From Strigamia acuminata (taxonomy: Eukaryota; Arthropoda; Chilopoda; Geophilomorpha; Linotaeniidae): a stretch of 64,000 nt of DNA. Below the pieces are notes generated by a model. The model made no database searches. It saw only the letters and a list, made by a program, of their open reading frames with translations, and had not been told where the DNA came from. Both the position numbers and the translations under genes were made by a program. The stretch is from positions 12,798,427 through 12,862,426 of the forward strand of contig OX442315.1 in NCBI GenBank assembly GCA_949358305.1, in the 5' to 3' direction. How positions within the stretch are numbered: the first letter of the stretch is position 1; each line of letters opens with the position of its first letter. Of the stretch, positions 15,757 to 28,611 are shown one piece after another.

Positions 15757-15857
15757 CTTTTAATAGCGACACGTTCTCCCGTATCAACCCTTTGTCCAAG
15801 AACAACGCTGCCGTATGTTCCATCGCCAAGTTGGTCCAGTTGTATGTATCGATTCAT
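15757..15857 (-). CDS. MAK/ICK: Alternative first coding exon of the MAK/ICK kinase
   Basis: This exon encodes [20 protein letters not shown] followed by [13 protein letters not shown] and ends in AG|gtgata. It has the same length (101 nt), phase and role as exon 13643-13543 ([18 protein letters not shown]..). Either can splice to the exon starting at 13082. An upstream in-frame ATG at 15872 would add five residues (MTDPR). The GS after GDGTY resembles vertebrate MAK, whereas the other exon has GQ. The two exons differ mainly in the glycine loop and the beta1-beta2 strands, which form the ATP pocket. Alternative promoters are the simplest reading. A decayed exon duplicate is less likely because the frame and donor are intact. 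Confidence 0.8.
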
Positions 15858-15872
15858 CCTTGGGTCCGTCAT

Positions 15873-17704
15873 ATTACTCAATTGGATATTGGTTTCTTCA
15901 TTCAATCAGTAAATTGAATTCTTCTTCACACAGGTCAACATCCCATTCAATTTAACGTTACTATTTCTGTGAAACGAGAGGAAAAAAGATCAATAACCGT
16001 GAAAGTAGGACACAAAAGGGAAAGAAGGAACACACACAAGACAAAGGAACAGATTGCACATGTTTACCTATACAATACAATTTTTATCGCAATTTATCAC
16101 TTGTCAACTCCAAGTGCTGTGTGCATTCATTTATTTTTCATATATCCTTTATCTATAGTTTGTTTGCCTCGTTGCAGTATTGTGAAGAACAAAATTTGTG
16201 GCCATATTGTGGGATTTTTACAGTTTTGAAATTTAAGTTTTAAGTTTTAAAGTTTAGAAATATGTCAATAGGTTTCTATAAACAAACAGCCATGACTACA
16301 GCAAACAAAAGGTCAATATTCATTGGTGGGTCATGGTTGACTGCACTAGACGAATGATCAATGGCAATATTTTTTTTAATGTTTCAAAATTTAAAAAAAT
16401 ATTAAAATGTGCCAAAAAATAATACATTTTAATGATAGAAATAAAAATAATTCAATTTCTGACATTTTTCCAGGAGATAAGTAAAAATAAAATCGTGCAA
16501 AAAGGCTTTTTTCGTTTATAAATAATAAATTAATTGTATTAAATATCTACAATGTATACTTACTTGGTTTAAAATCCCACGATTTTTAACGGAGATGTAA
16601 AATAAAGAGGAAACTTGACTTCACAGTCACGTCGCTGGTTATTTGTTGCTTCTAGCCTTAATCACTATGTTTTGGATGTGTTGACGGAAGTCGTTCTTGT
16701 ATCCAGGAAGTTGTATTACGTCGTACAATTTCAAACACACCAATAGGTGTTCTATGGAAGCAAATCTGTACCTCCATAAAACAACTCCCGCACATCCATT
16801 GGTCATAGATATACACTTCTGAAATATAGAGAAACAAACATGCTTCCATACGTTAATAAGATGGCGGTTACCCTGTAAACAAACAAACAAATAAAACCTT
16901 CAAAAATGACGAATAAATAAACGATTCTTTTTACTTGCAAATGTAATTTTATTGGGGATTTCAAAAAGAAAAATAAATAAATAACAGAAACACGATTTTT
17001 TTTTCAAGACTATTTACATCATCGTATTTCAGCAGTTATTTACAACCGAAAAAATGTCAATATCATTTAAAATAAAACAAACAAACAAAAAAAATAGAAT
17101 CTAGCAGTTACAAGTGAAGACTAACTTCAATATCTAAATACTAAATTACTTATTTACCAAAATTTAATTATTTTTATTAAATATTTACCATTTTGATTAA
17201 TATAATCAGTCTGACTGTAGGTAGTATTGAATTAAATGATTCAGCAAAAATATTCATTTCATATATGTATATATATTTTCTTTTTTTCAATAAAAACTAA
17301 ATATAAATAAACTACATCGGGTGCAGATAATTATGCTTTACAGACTAGAAAGAGTGAAAATTAAACAAATGAGAAAAAAATCGATACATCTTGAGCACTA
17401 AGTAGCTTATTGACTTCCCACATCCAATCGATAATTGGTAGATGAGCGAACCATTTATCGTTCAAATGCAGAAATCGATTCACATTCAAACCGTCGAGAA
17501 ATTAAAATAAAAAATTTATTACAAAACTAAACGTGACTTTATCGGCGCCAAATCGGTCACAAGTGATTCGAAAATGTGTGCGGATATTTCGAAGACTTTG
17601 GAGAGATTTAAAAAATAAAAGAATAATAATAAACTCGTGTAATAAGTTAAAAGAAAAGAGGAAAAATAAAAATTGTAGTGATAAATCTCGATGAGATCAA
17701 GTTT
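15873..17704. other. Intergenic stretch with one unrecognised minus ORF
   Basis: Between the MAK upstream exon and the L(3)mbt stop. A minus-strand frame of 83 codons (16890-16639) follows a good acceptor (tttacag) and ends in LPGYKNDFRQHIQNIVIKARSNK-like residues before a stop. I do not recognise it, it has no clear upstream exon, and it may be a non-coding exon or transposon scrap. AAGATGGCGG at about 16859 resembles a YY1-type start-site motif. The remainder is 3' UTR-like AT-rich DNA. Confidence 0.3.
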
Positions 17705-20700
17705 TCAGCTTGTAATCGTTTTTCTGAAGAGGAGAATACTGTTGTAGATTTTCAGAGCTGGACCCAGTTTTACATTCATTAATTTTACAATATCAGTTTG
17801 ATTGAGCAGAAGAAATGCTTCACCGTCGATTTGCTAAAATTAAATAAAAAATAAGAGAAAAGAAATTGTCATTAGTTTTAAATTAATAACATTTGACAAC
17901 TTTTCTACACAACGTACTTTCTGCACAAAAAATAACTCACAAATTTTCACATTTCTCACATCATAAATTCACTTTTTTGGCATATAAATGTTTTTAAGAC
18001 AAAGCACTGCATACTTATTGCAAAACCAATCTTTTAATGATCAAAAACCGTCTTCTAGGTCTAAAACGTTCTTTTTAGATCTAAAAGTGGTCTGTTAGGT
18101 CTTAAAATGATCTTTTTAGGTCTAAAAGTGGTCTTTTAGGTCTTAAAATTATCTTTTTAGGTCTAAAAGTGGTCTTTTAGGTCTTAAAATTATCTTTTTA
18201 ATCTAAAATTGGTCTTTTTAGGTCCAAAAGTGATCTTTTTAGGTCTAAAAGTTGTCTCTTTAGGTCTAAAAGTGGTCTTTTTACGTCTAAAAATGCTTTA
18301 ACGGGTCTAAAAATGATTTTTTGGATCTAAAATTAATTTTTCGGATCTAAAAATGATTTTTCGGATCTGAAAATGATTTTTCGGATCTAAAAATGATTTT
18401 TCGGATCTAAAAAAGATTTTTCGGATCTAAAAATAATTTTCCTGATCTAAAAATAATTATCCTGATCTAAAAATAATTTTTCTGATCTAAAAATGATTTT
18501 TCTGATCTAAAAATGATTTTTCAAACCTAAAAATGATTTTTCGGACCTAAAAATGATTTTTCGGACCTAAAAATGATTTTTCGGTTCTAAAAACGTTAAT
18601 TGAGGCCAAAAAATAGTCTTTTTCATGTCTAAAACCAATCCCTTTAAATAAAAAATCGCCCCATCATCCATCCCCAAAAGCTCACCTCATCATAGAAAAC
18701 TTTAGCATGATCTTCACAACCAGGAAGAGATCTGACAAATTCATTCACTTGACCAATATTCCAATCGGCCACTTCGCAAGCTTGAATTCGTTCAAGAGAG
18801 GGAATCAATTTAGCATGCTCTTCCCAACAGAGAGGCATCTCGCACTGCTGAGGTACAAGTGGAGGCAGAAACACAGACTGATGAACCGAACTTTGCAAAT
18901 CAAAATTCGAAACTGACGAATTTTCACTTTCCGAGTCTACAAACAAAAAAAAACCGATCAATCAATCAATCAATCAATCAAAAAAAACACCACATACTGT
19001 CAATTTTTGCTTGACCCTTGTTTGAATCACTGTCATCAGGCTTAAGTCTAAAAAATAAAATTAAATTAAATAAAATTAATTAAATTAAAAATGGCGTCCA
19101 AATTTACTTTCTCCTTCCTCTTCCGGGCTTGGGGGGCCCTTCGGCTTTTTGGATGTTCTTCTCGGCCAGTGGACATCCGGATAAACGATGATGCATTGTG
19201 TATTTGCCGGTCACGTGCCCGGTTCCATCACAGCCAGGTGTAGGGCATTTTCTGTTAATTTATTTGGATTAATTTGTTATTCGTTGATTGGGTTTAAATG
19301 CGTTGAAGGAAAAATTACCCTGCAGGTGGCAATGATGGATCCACGACGGAAATTTTCTTCACTTCGAATTGCGATGACTCCTTGTAGCCGCCGATTCGAT
19401 CCTGGAGTGCGGTTTCCTTATTCAGATTTATAGGCGAGTATGGACAACCAAATGCACTGTCAAGTAGTAAGAGTAGTTTTGTTTAGATTTAGTAGGGAAA
19501 AATGCAGTTTTTCAACGAAGAGTATTCATTTGACACTGTGAGCATTTTTCTTGCCCAAAAGATGCATTTTCCAACATAAAATTGCATATTTTTATGTAAA
19601 GTTGCATGTTTTTTGTGTAAAGTTGTATGTTTTTGTGTAAAAATGGATTTTTGAGCGTAAAAATGGATTTTTGGGTGTAAAAATGCATGTTTTGTGTGTA
19701 AAAATGCATTTTGTGTGTGTAAAAATGCATTTTTTGAGTGTAAAAATGCATTTTTTGAGTGTAAAAATGCATTTTTTGAGTGTAAAAATGCATTTTTTGA
19801 GCGTAAAAATGCATTTTTTGAGTGTAAAAATGCATGTTCCGTGTGTAAAAATGCATTTTTTGTGTGTAAAAATAGATATTTGAATGTAAAAATGCATTTT
19901 TTGAGTGTAAAAATGCATCTTGTGTGTGTAAAAATGCATCTTGTATGTAAAAATGCATTTTTTTGTGTGTAAAAATGCATTTTTTTGTGTGTAAAAATAC
20001 ACTTTTTGTGTGTAAAAATGCATATTTGCAGATTAAAATAGCATTTTGTTTGGATTTTACAGCTGTTTTTAGTCATAAAACGTGATTTGGATTGAATTTG
20101 AGGTTAAAATTCACCTGTGATGAGTAATGTATTTTGGTCCTTTGATATGGCCTCTGCCCTTGCACCCAGGGGTGGGACATCCTTGCCCAGGCACAACAAT
20201 CAGATCGGCGGAAGTTATTGAAGGTTCTAGAGGATGACCGGTTTTGGCACACCATCCAGGTGGATGAACGTCGGGCGAATCATCGTCGACCCAATAACCG
20301 TACATTTCCGACCAACCATCGAAGTGGATTTTGATCTGATGCGTGTTTACTTCGGCGACGGTTGATACTCGTATCAAAGCTGGGTTTCGTTTGTCGATGA
20401 CTTCTAGTTTCATTCCTGGTTTAAAACCGTGTGGGGCATGCTGCAATTGACGAATTTAATTATTACAATTTTAGAAGTACTGTAAAAATAAAATTCAAAG
20501 AAAAGAAATAAAATATTTAAACAAAGAAATGAAATTTTAGAACAAGAAAATAGAATTTTTATAACCAAAAATAGAATTTTAGAACCAAAAATAGAATTTT
20601 AGAACCAAAAATAGAATTTTAGAACCAAAAATAAAATTTTAGAACCAAAAATAGAATTTTAGAACCAAAAATAGAATTTTAGAACCAAAAATAGAATTTT

Positions 20701-23700
20701 AGAACCAAAAATAGAATTTTAGAACCAAAAATAGAATTTTAGAACCAAAAATAGAATTTTAGAACCAAAAATAGAATTTTAGAACCAAAAATAGAAATTT
20801 AGAACCAAAATAGAATTTTAGAACCAAAAATAAAATCATAGAACCAACAATAGAATTTTAGAACCATAAATAAAATTTTAGAACCATAAATAGAATTGTA
20901 GAACCAAAAATAGAATTGTAGAACAAAAAAATAAAATTAGAAAACAAAAAAATAAAGTTAGAAAACAAAAAAATAAAATTCTACAACAAAAAAATAAAAT
21001 TCTAGAACAAATAAATAAAATTCTAAAACAAAAAATAAAATTCTAGAACAAAAAAAATAAAATTCTAGAACAAAAAAATAAAATTCCAGAACAAAAACCA
21101 AAATGTTAAAACAAAAAAAACGAAATAACTAAATAATAAAAACCTGTTTGAATGCTCGTACAGGCACTGCTTGTGACTTGGTTTCCGCTAAATAAGATTC
21201 CCATGTAAAATTCTCAGGATCTCTATAATCTACAACAAAACCAAACAAAATCAAACACAAATCCAAACACAAAAATCCCCCAAAACAAATCAATCTCACT
21301 GTTTGGCGGCGTCAAAATGTGACCATACTCCTGACACCATCCCACAGGATGAATATACGGAGACAACGGATCCGCCCAATAGTCGTAAATATCATCCCAA
21401 CCATCAAAATGGACCAGAAATCTTGAATCCATTACATCGGTAACCGTTGCAACGCACACCAAAGACGTGTTTTTCTTGTCGACGGCCTCGAGTTTCATTC
21501 CGATGCGAAAACCATGCGGCGTAATGCTCTAAAAACAATCACAAAACAAGTAAATATGTGTAATGCAGCGAAGCATTACATATTAGACTTTTAAAACCCC
21601 TTCTACACTTTTCTGTATAGAAATACATCTGTCCGTCTGTCCCTAAATAAAATACCAAAATAAAAGAAAGTAATGTGGAGTTTTCGGGTTCGAGAAATGC
21701 ACAGACGGGCGACAACACGTCGCCAGAGGGCATTCGGACGTAACACGTGCATTTTCATATGTCCAATAAACGATTTGTGGTTAGCCAATATACTCTGGCC
21801 ATGTGTAAGTTTGGCCTAAATTCGAGCCTTTTCTCTGGTGTAGTGATACAAGAAAATAGATCCAAACACCAGGATTGCAACCGATCTACTGAAATAGTAA
21901 GCGAACGTTCTAAGATTTCTGGAAGAAGCAAGCAATAAACTCTGAACTATTTTTCCTGGTGGCAGCACAGAGTGAGTTATGAGGCTCGAATTTAGGCCAA
22001 ACTTACACATGGCCAGAGTATAGAAGCTGACCATTGATGTAATATAATACATCATTTCCGGTATCAGTCTGTAAAAGTCTATACTCTGGTTCGACTCAAG
22101 AGTATGCCCTTCTAAGAGCCGCATTACTCCTAACTCAAGTTTTATTACTACCACTAGGAGAAGTAGTTTTTATTTTTATTATGATTTGTGATTGTTATTA
22201 CCATTTAAGTTGATATAATTTTGATTATTTTTATACATAAATGTTACTTCCTTGTAAGAAATAAAGTTCTATGGACATATGAATGAAAAACTCATGTTTG
22301 TTATGGTGTTTGGGTCTACATTTATGGATCACTACACCAGTGATGCGGCTCTTAAAAGGGCATACTCTTGAGTCGAACCAGAGTATAGTAAGACCAGTTT
22401 ATTAATTTAAACCGAAGGTCAGAAAAATACGAAAAGACCTTAGGAACCCAATACTGGTATGCTGAGTTCATTGCCGTTGCCCGTTTGGCTCTAACTGCTA
22501 TAGTTTTTGAGATATGGATGCAGACGGACAGACGGACGGACAAAGTCGTTTCATTAGACTCTCTACACATCAGGTTTAGAATTCTAAAACGTCACCCAAT
22601 CCCCAAAAATGAAAAAACACGTGCAAATCTTACATTGGTGAGTTTAGCAGTGAACAGGTGTTTCGGAGCTGCCTGGGCTTTGGCCAACTTCAGGTAACTT
22701 TGCCAAGAAAAGGCCGACGTGGTGACACCTTTTGGCAAATGTAATTTGTGGCCCATTTTCTCGCACCAGCCGACAGGAAAAATCTCGACCGAGTCCGCAT
22801 TCACGTAGAAGTCGTAGCATTCAGAGTAGCCGTCGAAATGGAGTCGCATTCGGTATCCGCGCACTTCGGCGACGCTCAGTACGCAGAACATGGAAGGATG
22901 TTTAGGATCTATTCCTTCTAGTTTCATCCCCGGACGGAATCCGTTTTTTGGGTTCATGGGAAAGCGCTGCGTGAGAAAAGGGAAATAATAAGGTTACTGC
23001 GGTTTGTGCTAGTTTTCCCATGTGTGTGTATGCAGGGGCAGTTTGTGATAAGGAAATCGAGAAAAACAATAATCAACTTTTCATACATTTTTGAAAAGTT
23101 TGATCGGAGCTGCAATTGCCTTTTCCTGGTCTAAGTAGTTAAGCCATGAAAAACCCTTGAAATTCTTCGCTGCAATAAAAACAAACCAAAAAAGAAAACA
23201 AATTAATTTAAAAAATACCAACATTCAAACATTAATACCACACCTAATGGCGACTTCAAATCCTCTTCTTTCTCCTTCCCTTTACTTCCATTCACCTTAT
23301 CTTTAATTTTCTTCGTCTGAACCCAAAAAAATGAGCAAAATTAACGATTATTAATTCAAATTTCAAAATGGCGTACATCGGGACCGATGTCCTCTTTCCC
23401 ATCTTCGGGTTTCCGCTTGACAATCCTCTTCTGTTTGCCTTCGCTCTCCTTTTCTCGCTTGTTCGAACACCTGAAAAATCAAAGCTGATTTATTTATTTA
23501 TTTATTTATTTAACTACTAGCACTCCGATGGAGTAAGGTAAAGTACAGTTATTATATTAAGATATTTTCTGGAGGTTGAGCAGCCTACGCGCTTGTTTGG
23601 CGTGAAATGAGTTCGTACTTACGCGTGTCCGCAAAACCTTCCGTTGGCGATGAAATCCACTACGAGTCCGTAACATCCGCATGTTTCGCAGCAAGTTACC

Positions 23701-26700
23701 TCTTCAATTTTGTTCTGAACAGCATACGGCAACTTGGTCCTTGAACCTGTTGAGTTTTGAAATTGTATTTTTTTTGCATTTTAATTTGTGGGTTTGTGTT
23801 TTATTGGTTGTTAAGGGTGTGATGAGAATGATTATGGGGTCACACTTGGGAGGAGCAGGAAATGACCAAAAAGTGGAAGTTTTTTAATGGAATTGGGACT
23901 GTTCATCAATAATTTGTTAAATTTCTCATTAATTTTTCTACTGATAAAATTTATTTACATTTTGTTGGATTTTATCAAAAATTGGCCAAATTTTCTTGGA
24001 TTTTATGATTAATTGACCAAATTTTCTTGGACTTAATCAAAAATTTTCCAAATATTCTTGGATTTTATAAATCAATTTCCTAATTAACTAGGATTTTATA
24101 AATAAATTTCCTAATTAACTTGGATTTCCTTAAATTTCGTCAATACATTCCTAATTATTTTCCTGAATTTTAGCAAAATTTTTCTTAAATTTAGCAAACT
24201 TTATCAAAAAACTTCAAAAATTCCTCAAACTTTTTCATCATAAATTTCCCAAAATTCCTCAAATTGTACTAAAACATTCTCAAATTCTTTCAAAAACTTC
24301 TAAAAAAAAAAAAAACTTCTCAACAAACCCATAATTTCCCAACTTTTATTCCAAATTCCAAACAAAATGTGAATACTACGAATTCCAAAATCCATCAAAA
24401 TTCATCATACCAAACAACTTTCAGAACCCCCCACCCCCCAACCACATAACCCCAAACAACACCCATTAAACAGTCTCAACCTTCTCCTTCAAATCAACAA
24501 AACACAAAATTCTTTCATTTACATCTCAAAATTAAATAAAACCAAAAATAAATAAATAAAATAATACCGTATTACCCCGCTTTAAGTCGCAAGTCGGCAT
24601 AGTGCAAGTTTTACCGGCATACAGATAAACCCGGCATGCCAGTGTGAGTGAGTGAGAATTGTTTTCAATAATAATTTTGTTTAACCAAGCATAAAAAGCA
24701 TTTTAAATGTCCAAAATGTAGGAAATTGGCCTAAACTTCTATAAATTTAGCTGTAATAATCTACAGAAAAATCCGAAAACTTCAGGCCCAAATTCCACCA
24801 TACTTGTACTACGTTTACATGCATCGAATATTTTGAGTGGTGAATAATTCGAACGTGTTTACATGCAGAAAATAATTCATGATCACTTTCGGTTTTCGAC
24901 TAATGGGGAAGTGCCGGAAGCAATGCACGCATGCGCAATAAAAATACTTCGAGTTCACTCGAATTAAACAACCTTCTGCAAAGGATTATTCACTACTCGA
25001 ATAATCCTTGTCATCCCTATTTACTCGACAGTTGTGCACACAAAATATTTTATCTCACTCGAAATATTCCGTGCATGTAAACATAGTATTATTCATCCGG
25101 GTTATTTTTCCCTTATACCGGCATGTTTCACTCTATACCGGCATGCCGGTATAAACTAGACTTTGACCGATACCGGTATCGGTATCAGCTATCGGCCAAT
25201 ATTTCGGTATTCACCGATATCGGATACGATATTTTTTTGCATGGCCGATACCGATATTGCCACGTTTCTAAAACATATTGTTTTAGACTAAAACTATACG
25301 TTTCTAAAACATAAAATAAATTAATAAACGCAATTTTAATTTTCTTTTTTTTATTTTGTTGGGTGGGGGGTGGGGGGGGGTCGGACATTTTAATTTTAAT
25401 ATCGGCGCAGGTATCGGTATCGGCCTATATTCGGTTGCCGATTATCGGTATCGGCGATACTGCAAAATATCGATATCGGTCAAAGTCTAGTATAAACTGT
25501 TTAACTGCAATTCCAAAAACCTGGTAAACCCTTGTCCAACGGCATGCAGCTTTAAGCGAGAGATAATACGGTAATAATAATTTCCAAACTTGAACCAACT
25601 CACCGGAATTATTCGAAGCAACCAAAATAGTCTTGGCGTCGGGATTGAGCTTCGACTGCGTGACAATCTGCGTGATAATGGCCGGCGACAATGAAATTTT
25701 CACATCATCCCCGCTATTCCCGTCAATAACTGCACATTTAGTAGCGGTACCTCCATTAGTCACCGTTTGACTCGCACAATTATTATTATTACTATCGTTA
25801 CTCTTAACACTACTCTTACTGCTACCGTTCTTATGACTATTCTTATTATTATTATTATTTTTATTTTTCAATTCGCTCTCTTGCACCACTTCCAGCGTAC
25901 CGAACTCGCCGAGCCGGAACATCAGATTACTTCCGGGCAGCGTCGCAATCCCGTCCTTCCACTCGAGCGCCTGGATCGGGTCGAATTCACTACTGTTTGG
26001 GTCGTGAGTGGTCGAGCATGCGTCGTTCGCTTTCGACGTTTGCGTTGTCGCCAAGCTGCACGGCACTGTGCTCATTCTGGGCAGCGCGGAGACTGTTGGG
26101 ATAGTAATGGCGCCGGACGACGACGGGAGGAAAGAGGAGGACATGATCGGAGCCGTTACGACGAATACTGTCGGTTGGGTCGAAGCGATTGACGCTTTTG
26201 CTGCGGCTATCGTTGATGGACAAGTGTTTGTAACTGTTGTTTGTTGTGACGCGGGGATGGCCGCTTCTGTTTTGATGAATGCGGTTTGGATTGAAATCTG
26301 CAAAGTTGAGGAAGAGGAATTTAAATCGAATAGAATGTCGATGCAAATTGGGTTTTTTATTCGTTGAATGAAATACGAGTACTGGAGGAATATCTATCCA
26401 GGCAGTTTTGTACAACAAGAGTCATTTTTGTGAAAAACGACCCAATTTTATAAATAAAAAAAAAAAAAATCTAATTTTATAAAAAAAAAAAAAAACGACC
26501 CAATTTAAAAAAAAAACACCCAATTTTGTAAACAAAATGACCCAATTTAAAAAAAAACACCCAATTTTGTAAACAAAATGACCCAATTTGGTAAAAAACG
26601 ACCCAATATTTTAAAAACGACCCAATTTTATACAAATAGAGCCATATTTGTGAAAAAGACGCATTTTTGTGAAAAAGACCCATTTTTGTGAAAAAAAGAC

Positions 26701-28611
26701 CCATTTTTGTGAAAAAAGACCCATTTTTGTGAAAAAAGACCCATTTTTGTAAACAAAATGACCCAATTTGATAAAAAACAACCCAATATTTTAAAAACGA
26801 CCCAATTTTATACAAATAGAGCCATATTTGTGAAAAAAGACCCATTTTTGTAAACAAAATGACCCAATTTGATAAAAAACAACCCAATATTTTAAAAACG
26901 ACCCAATTTTATACAAATAGAGCCATATTTGTGAAAAAAGACCCATTTTTGTGAAAAAATACCCATTTTTGTGAAAAAATACCCATTTTTGTAAACAAAA
27001 TGACCCAATTTGATAAAAAACAACCCAATATTTTAAAAACGACCCAATTTTATACAAATAGAGCCATATTTGTGAAAAAAGACCCATTTTTGTAAAAAAA
27101 TACCCATTTTTGTGAAAAAAAACCCATTTTTGCGAAAAAAGACCCATTTTTGTGAAAAAAGACCCATTTTTGTAAACAAAATGACCCAATTTGATAAAAA
27201 ACAACCCAATATTTTAAAAACGACCCAATTTTATACAAATAGAGCCATATTTGTGAAAAAAGACCCATTTTTGTAAACAAAATGACCCAATTTGATAAAA
27301 AACAACCCAATATTTTAAAAACGACCCAATTTTATACAAATAGAGCCATATTTGTGAAAAAAGACCCATTTTTGTGAAAAAATACCCATTTTTGTAAACA
27401 AAATGACCCAATTTGATAAAAAACAACCCAATATTTTAAAAACGACCCAATTTTATACAAATAGAGCCATATTTGTGAAAAAAGACCCATTTTTGTAAAA
27501 AAATACCCATTTTTGTGAAAAAAAACCCATTTTTGCGAAAAAAGACCCATTTTTGTGAAAAAAGACCCATTTTTGTGAAAAAAGACCCATTTTTGTAAAA
27601 AAAAGACCTATTTTTGTGAAAAAGACCCATTTTTGTGAAAAAAGGCCCATTTTTGTGAAAAAAGGCCCATTTTTGTGAAAAAAGGCCCATTTTTGTGAAA
27701 AAAGACCCATTTTTGTGAAAAAAAGACCCATTATAGTAAAAACAAAAACCTCTATTTTATAATGAAAACGACCTAATTTAAGTAAAAAAAAGACCCACTT
27801 TTTCTAAAAACGACCCAATTTCCCAATTTCCTGTAAGGACACCCTTTAAATCCTTTCGAATGCCAAAAGCGAAAACTTAAAAGAACTCCATAAAATTCAC
27901 GCACACTTTTATACTTTTCCTTCTCTCCACCACTTTCTTTTTTCATTTAACTAAGCACCGCTTAAAAAACCGCTTAAACTAATACCAACAAGTAAAAATG
28001 TAATGCTCCAACGACCAAATTAAATCATAACGACTTCCACGACCAAATTTAATCAATAAAACTAAAAATAAAGCAACTTAAACACAATAAATCACCTCTT
28101 TCATGCTAGCAGAAGATACAACCATTTTCGATGTTTGTCCTACCATTGGCACTGCAGCAACTTGTTGCAAGGCTGAGATAGGTGAGATCCCGATCACGTG
28201 GGGCATTATCTTTGAATCTTTCCGAACTAGCAAAAAGAAGGAAACCAAAAATAAAATCAAAAATAATTATTCATTTTTATTTTTATTAAAAAAAATCTCA
28301 ACTTTAAAAAAAAAATTGCGAAGAAAACGAATTATTTTACCGGTGGTAATGACCGGCGTGACGGGCGACGTCTGCATCGCCAGTGCGGCGTTAGGCCTAA
28401 TCATTTCGCCGTTCGTGATGGTCAGATTGATCATGTTGCTTATTTTCGGAATAACAGTTGCAGTGGGTAAAGTATTGACAACGGTCTGCTTCGAGTTTCC
28501 AGTGTTGCTCACCAGGATGGGAGTTTTGGACGTTGTGAACACGCCATTGGTCGTTGTCATGGTTACTGATTTGCTGCCGTCAAGATGTTTCCCGTTCGCA
28601 ATAAGAACCAT
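17705..28611 (-). CDS. l(3)mbt: L(3)mbt-like chromatin protein (FCS finger, three MBT, two CCHHC, SAM)
   Basis: Sixteen coding exons give 1051 aa plus stop; the junctions are in phase throughout: 28611-28341, 28226-28096, 26297-25604, 23746-23623, 23470-23377, 23316-23244, 23169-23087, 22966-22634, 21528-21300, 21229-21144, 20440-20115, 19456-19319, 19251-19108, 19047-18998, 18936-18686, 17833-17705. The order is a Ser/Thr/Asn-rich N-terminus, an FCS zinc finger ([20 protein letters not shown]), and MBT repeats 1-3 ([42 protein letters not shown]), each ending PVGWC or PPGWC. Two CCHHC fingers (both starting CPTPGC) and a SAM domain ([19 protein letters not shown]) follow. The family binds mono- and dimethyl-lysine histones and represses transcription. 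The start ATG follows an untranslated first exon. Confidence 0.93.
18000..18610. repeat. l(3)mbt: 20-22 bp minisatellite, two subfamilies, L(3)mbt intron
   Basis: The first half repeats ttttaggtctaaaagtggtc; the second half repeats ttttcggatctaaaaatga. It lies in the intron 17834-18685. Confidence 0.85.
19560..20045. repeat. l(3)mbt: 21-bp minisatellite, L(3)mbt intron
   Basis: About 22 units of the form gtgtaaaaatgcattttttg, in the intron 19457-20114. All six frames look open because the unit is 21 bp. Confidence 0.9.
20530..21130. repeat. l(3)mbt: 20-bp minisatellite, L(3)mbt intron
   Basis: About 28 units of aatagaattttagaaccaaa, nearly identical in the middle and diverged toward the right end. 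It fills the intron 20441-21143. Confidence 0.9.
21550..22575. mobile_element. Compound foldback element in the intron between MBT repeats 1 and 2
   Basis: Two inverted pairs are visible: 21789-21828 with 21983-22021 (atactctggccatgtgtaag), and 22081-22126 with 22341-22386 (ttcgactcaagagtatgccc). Outer ends share the words gtccgtctgtcc and gacggacagacggac. A small hairpin (taatgc/gcatta) sits at about 21560. No transposase is present. This is probably two or more MITEs inserted in each other. Confidence 0.65.
24809..25086. mobile_element. MITE with TIR ctacgtttacatgc, flanked by TA
   Basis: Left end ctacgtttacatgcatcgaa; inverted right end ctatgtttacatgcacggaa. The dinucleotide ta on both sides (24807-24808, 25087-25088) fits a TA target duplication. 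Length 278 bp, non-coding, nested in the element 24566-25572. Confidence 0.75.
25157..25489. mobile_element. 333-bp MITE with 8-bp target duplication gtataaac
   Basis: A perfect 16-bp terminal inverted repeat (tagactttgaccgata) is flanked by gtataaac at 25149-25156 and 25490-25497. The 8-bp duplication suggests mobilisation by a hAT- or P-type transposase. Next to each end lie many cgatatcgg/ggtatcgg palindromic words. Confidence 0.85.
26420..27835. repeat. l(3)mbt: 20-21 bp minisatellite with higher-order repeats, L(3)mbt intron
   Basis: Units are variants of acccatttttgtgaaaaaag and acccaattttataaa. A block containing tttgataaaaaacaaccca recurs at about 26766, 26866, 27008, 27188, 27287 and 27409, at spacings that are near multiples of 20 bp. 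This is a higher-order organisation. It lies in the intron 26298-28095. Confidence 0.88.

Larger units (their letters stand above)
24566..25572. mobile_element. 1-kb foldback element (TIR accgtatta) containing two more MITEs
   Basis: The left end accgtattaccccgcttta and inverted right end accgtattatctctcgctta form an imperfect terminal repeat. Inside lie a dispersed repeat (24693-24800) and two complete MITEs (24809-25086 and 25157-25489). It lies in the long L(3)mbt intron 23747-25603. No coding capacity is seen. Confidence 0.6.

Noticed and set aside
19489-20076. Overlapping frames rich in HFYTQKM/FLHTKNA words
   Set aside because: They come from the 21-bp array in an L(3)mbt intron and have no other support.
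25767-26418. Plus and minus frames overlapping the large L(3)mbt exon
   Set aside because: They are antisense or shifted readings of exon 26297-25604, whose own frame fits the gene on both sides.
26477-27731. A series of F/K/G-rich minus frames
   Set aside because: They are translations of the 20-21 bp array; no composition or homology suggests a protein.
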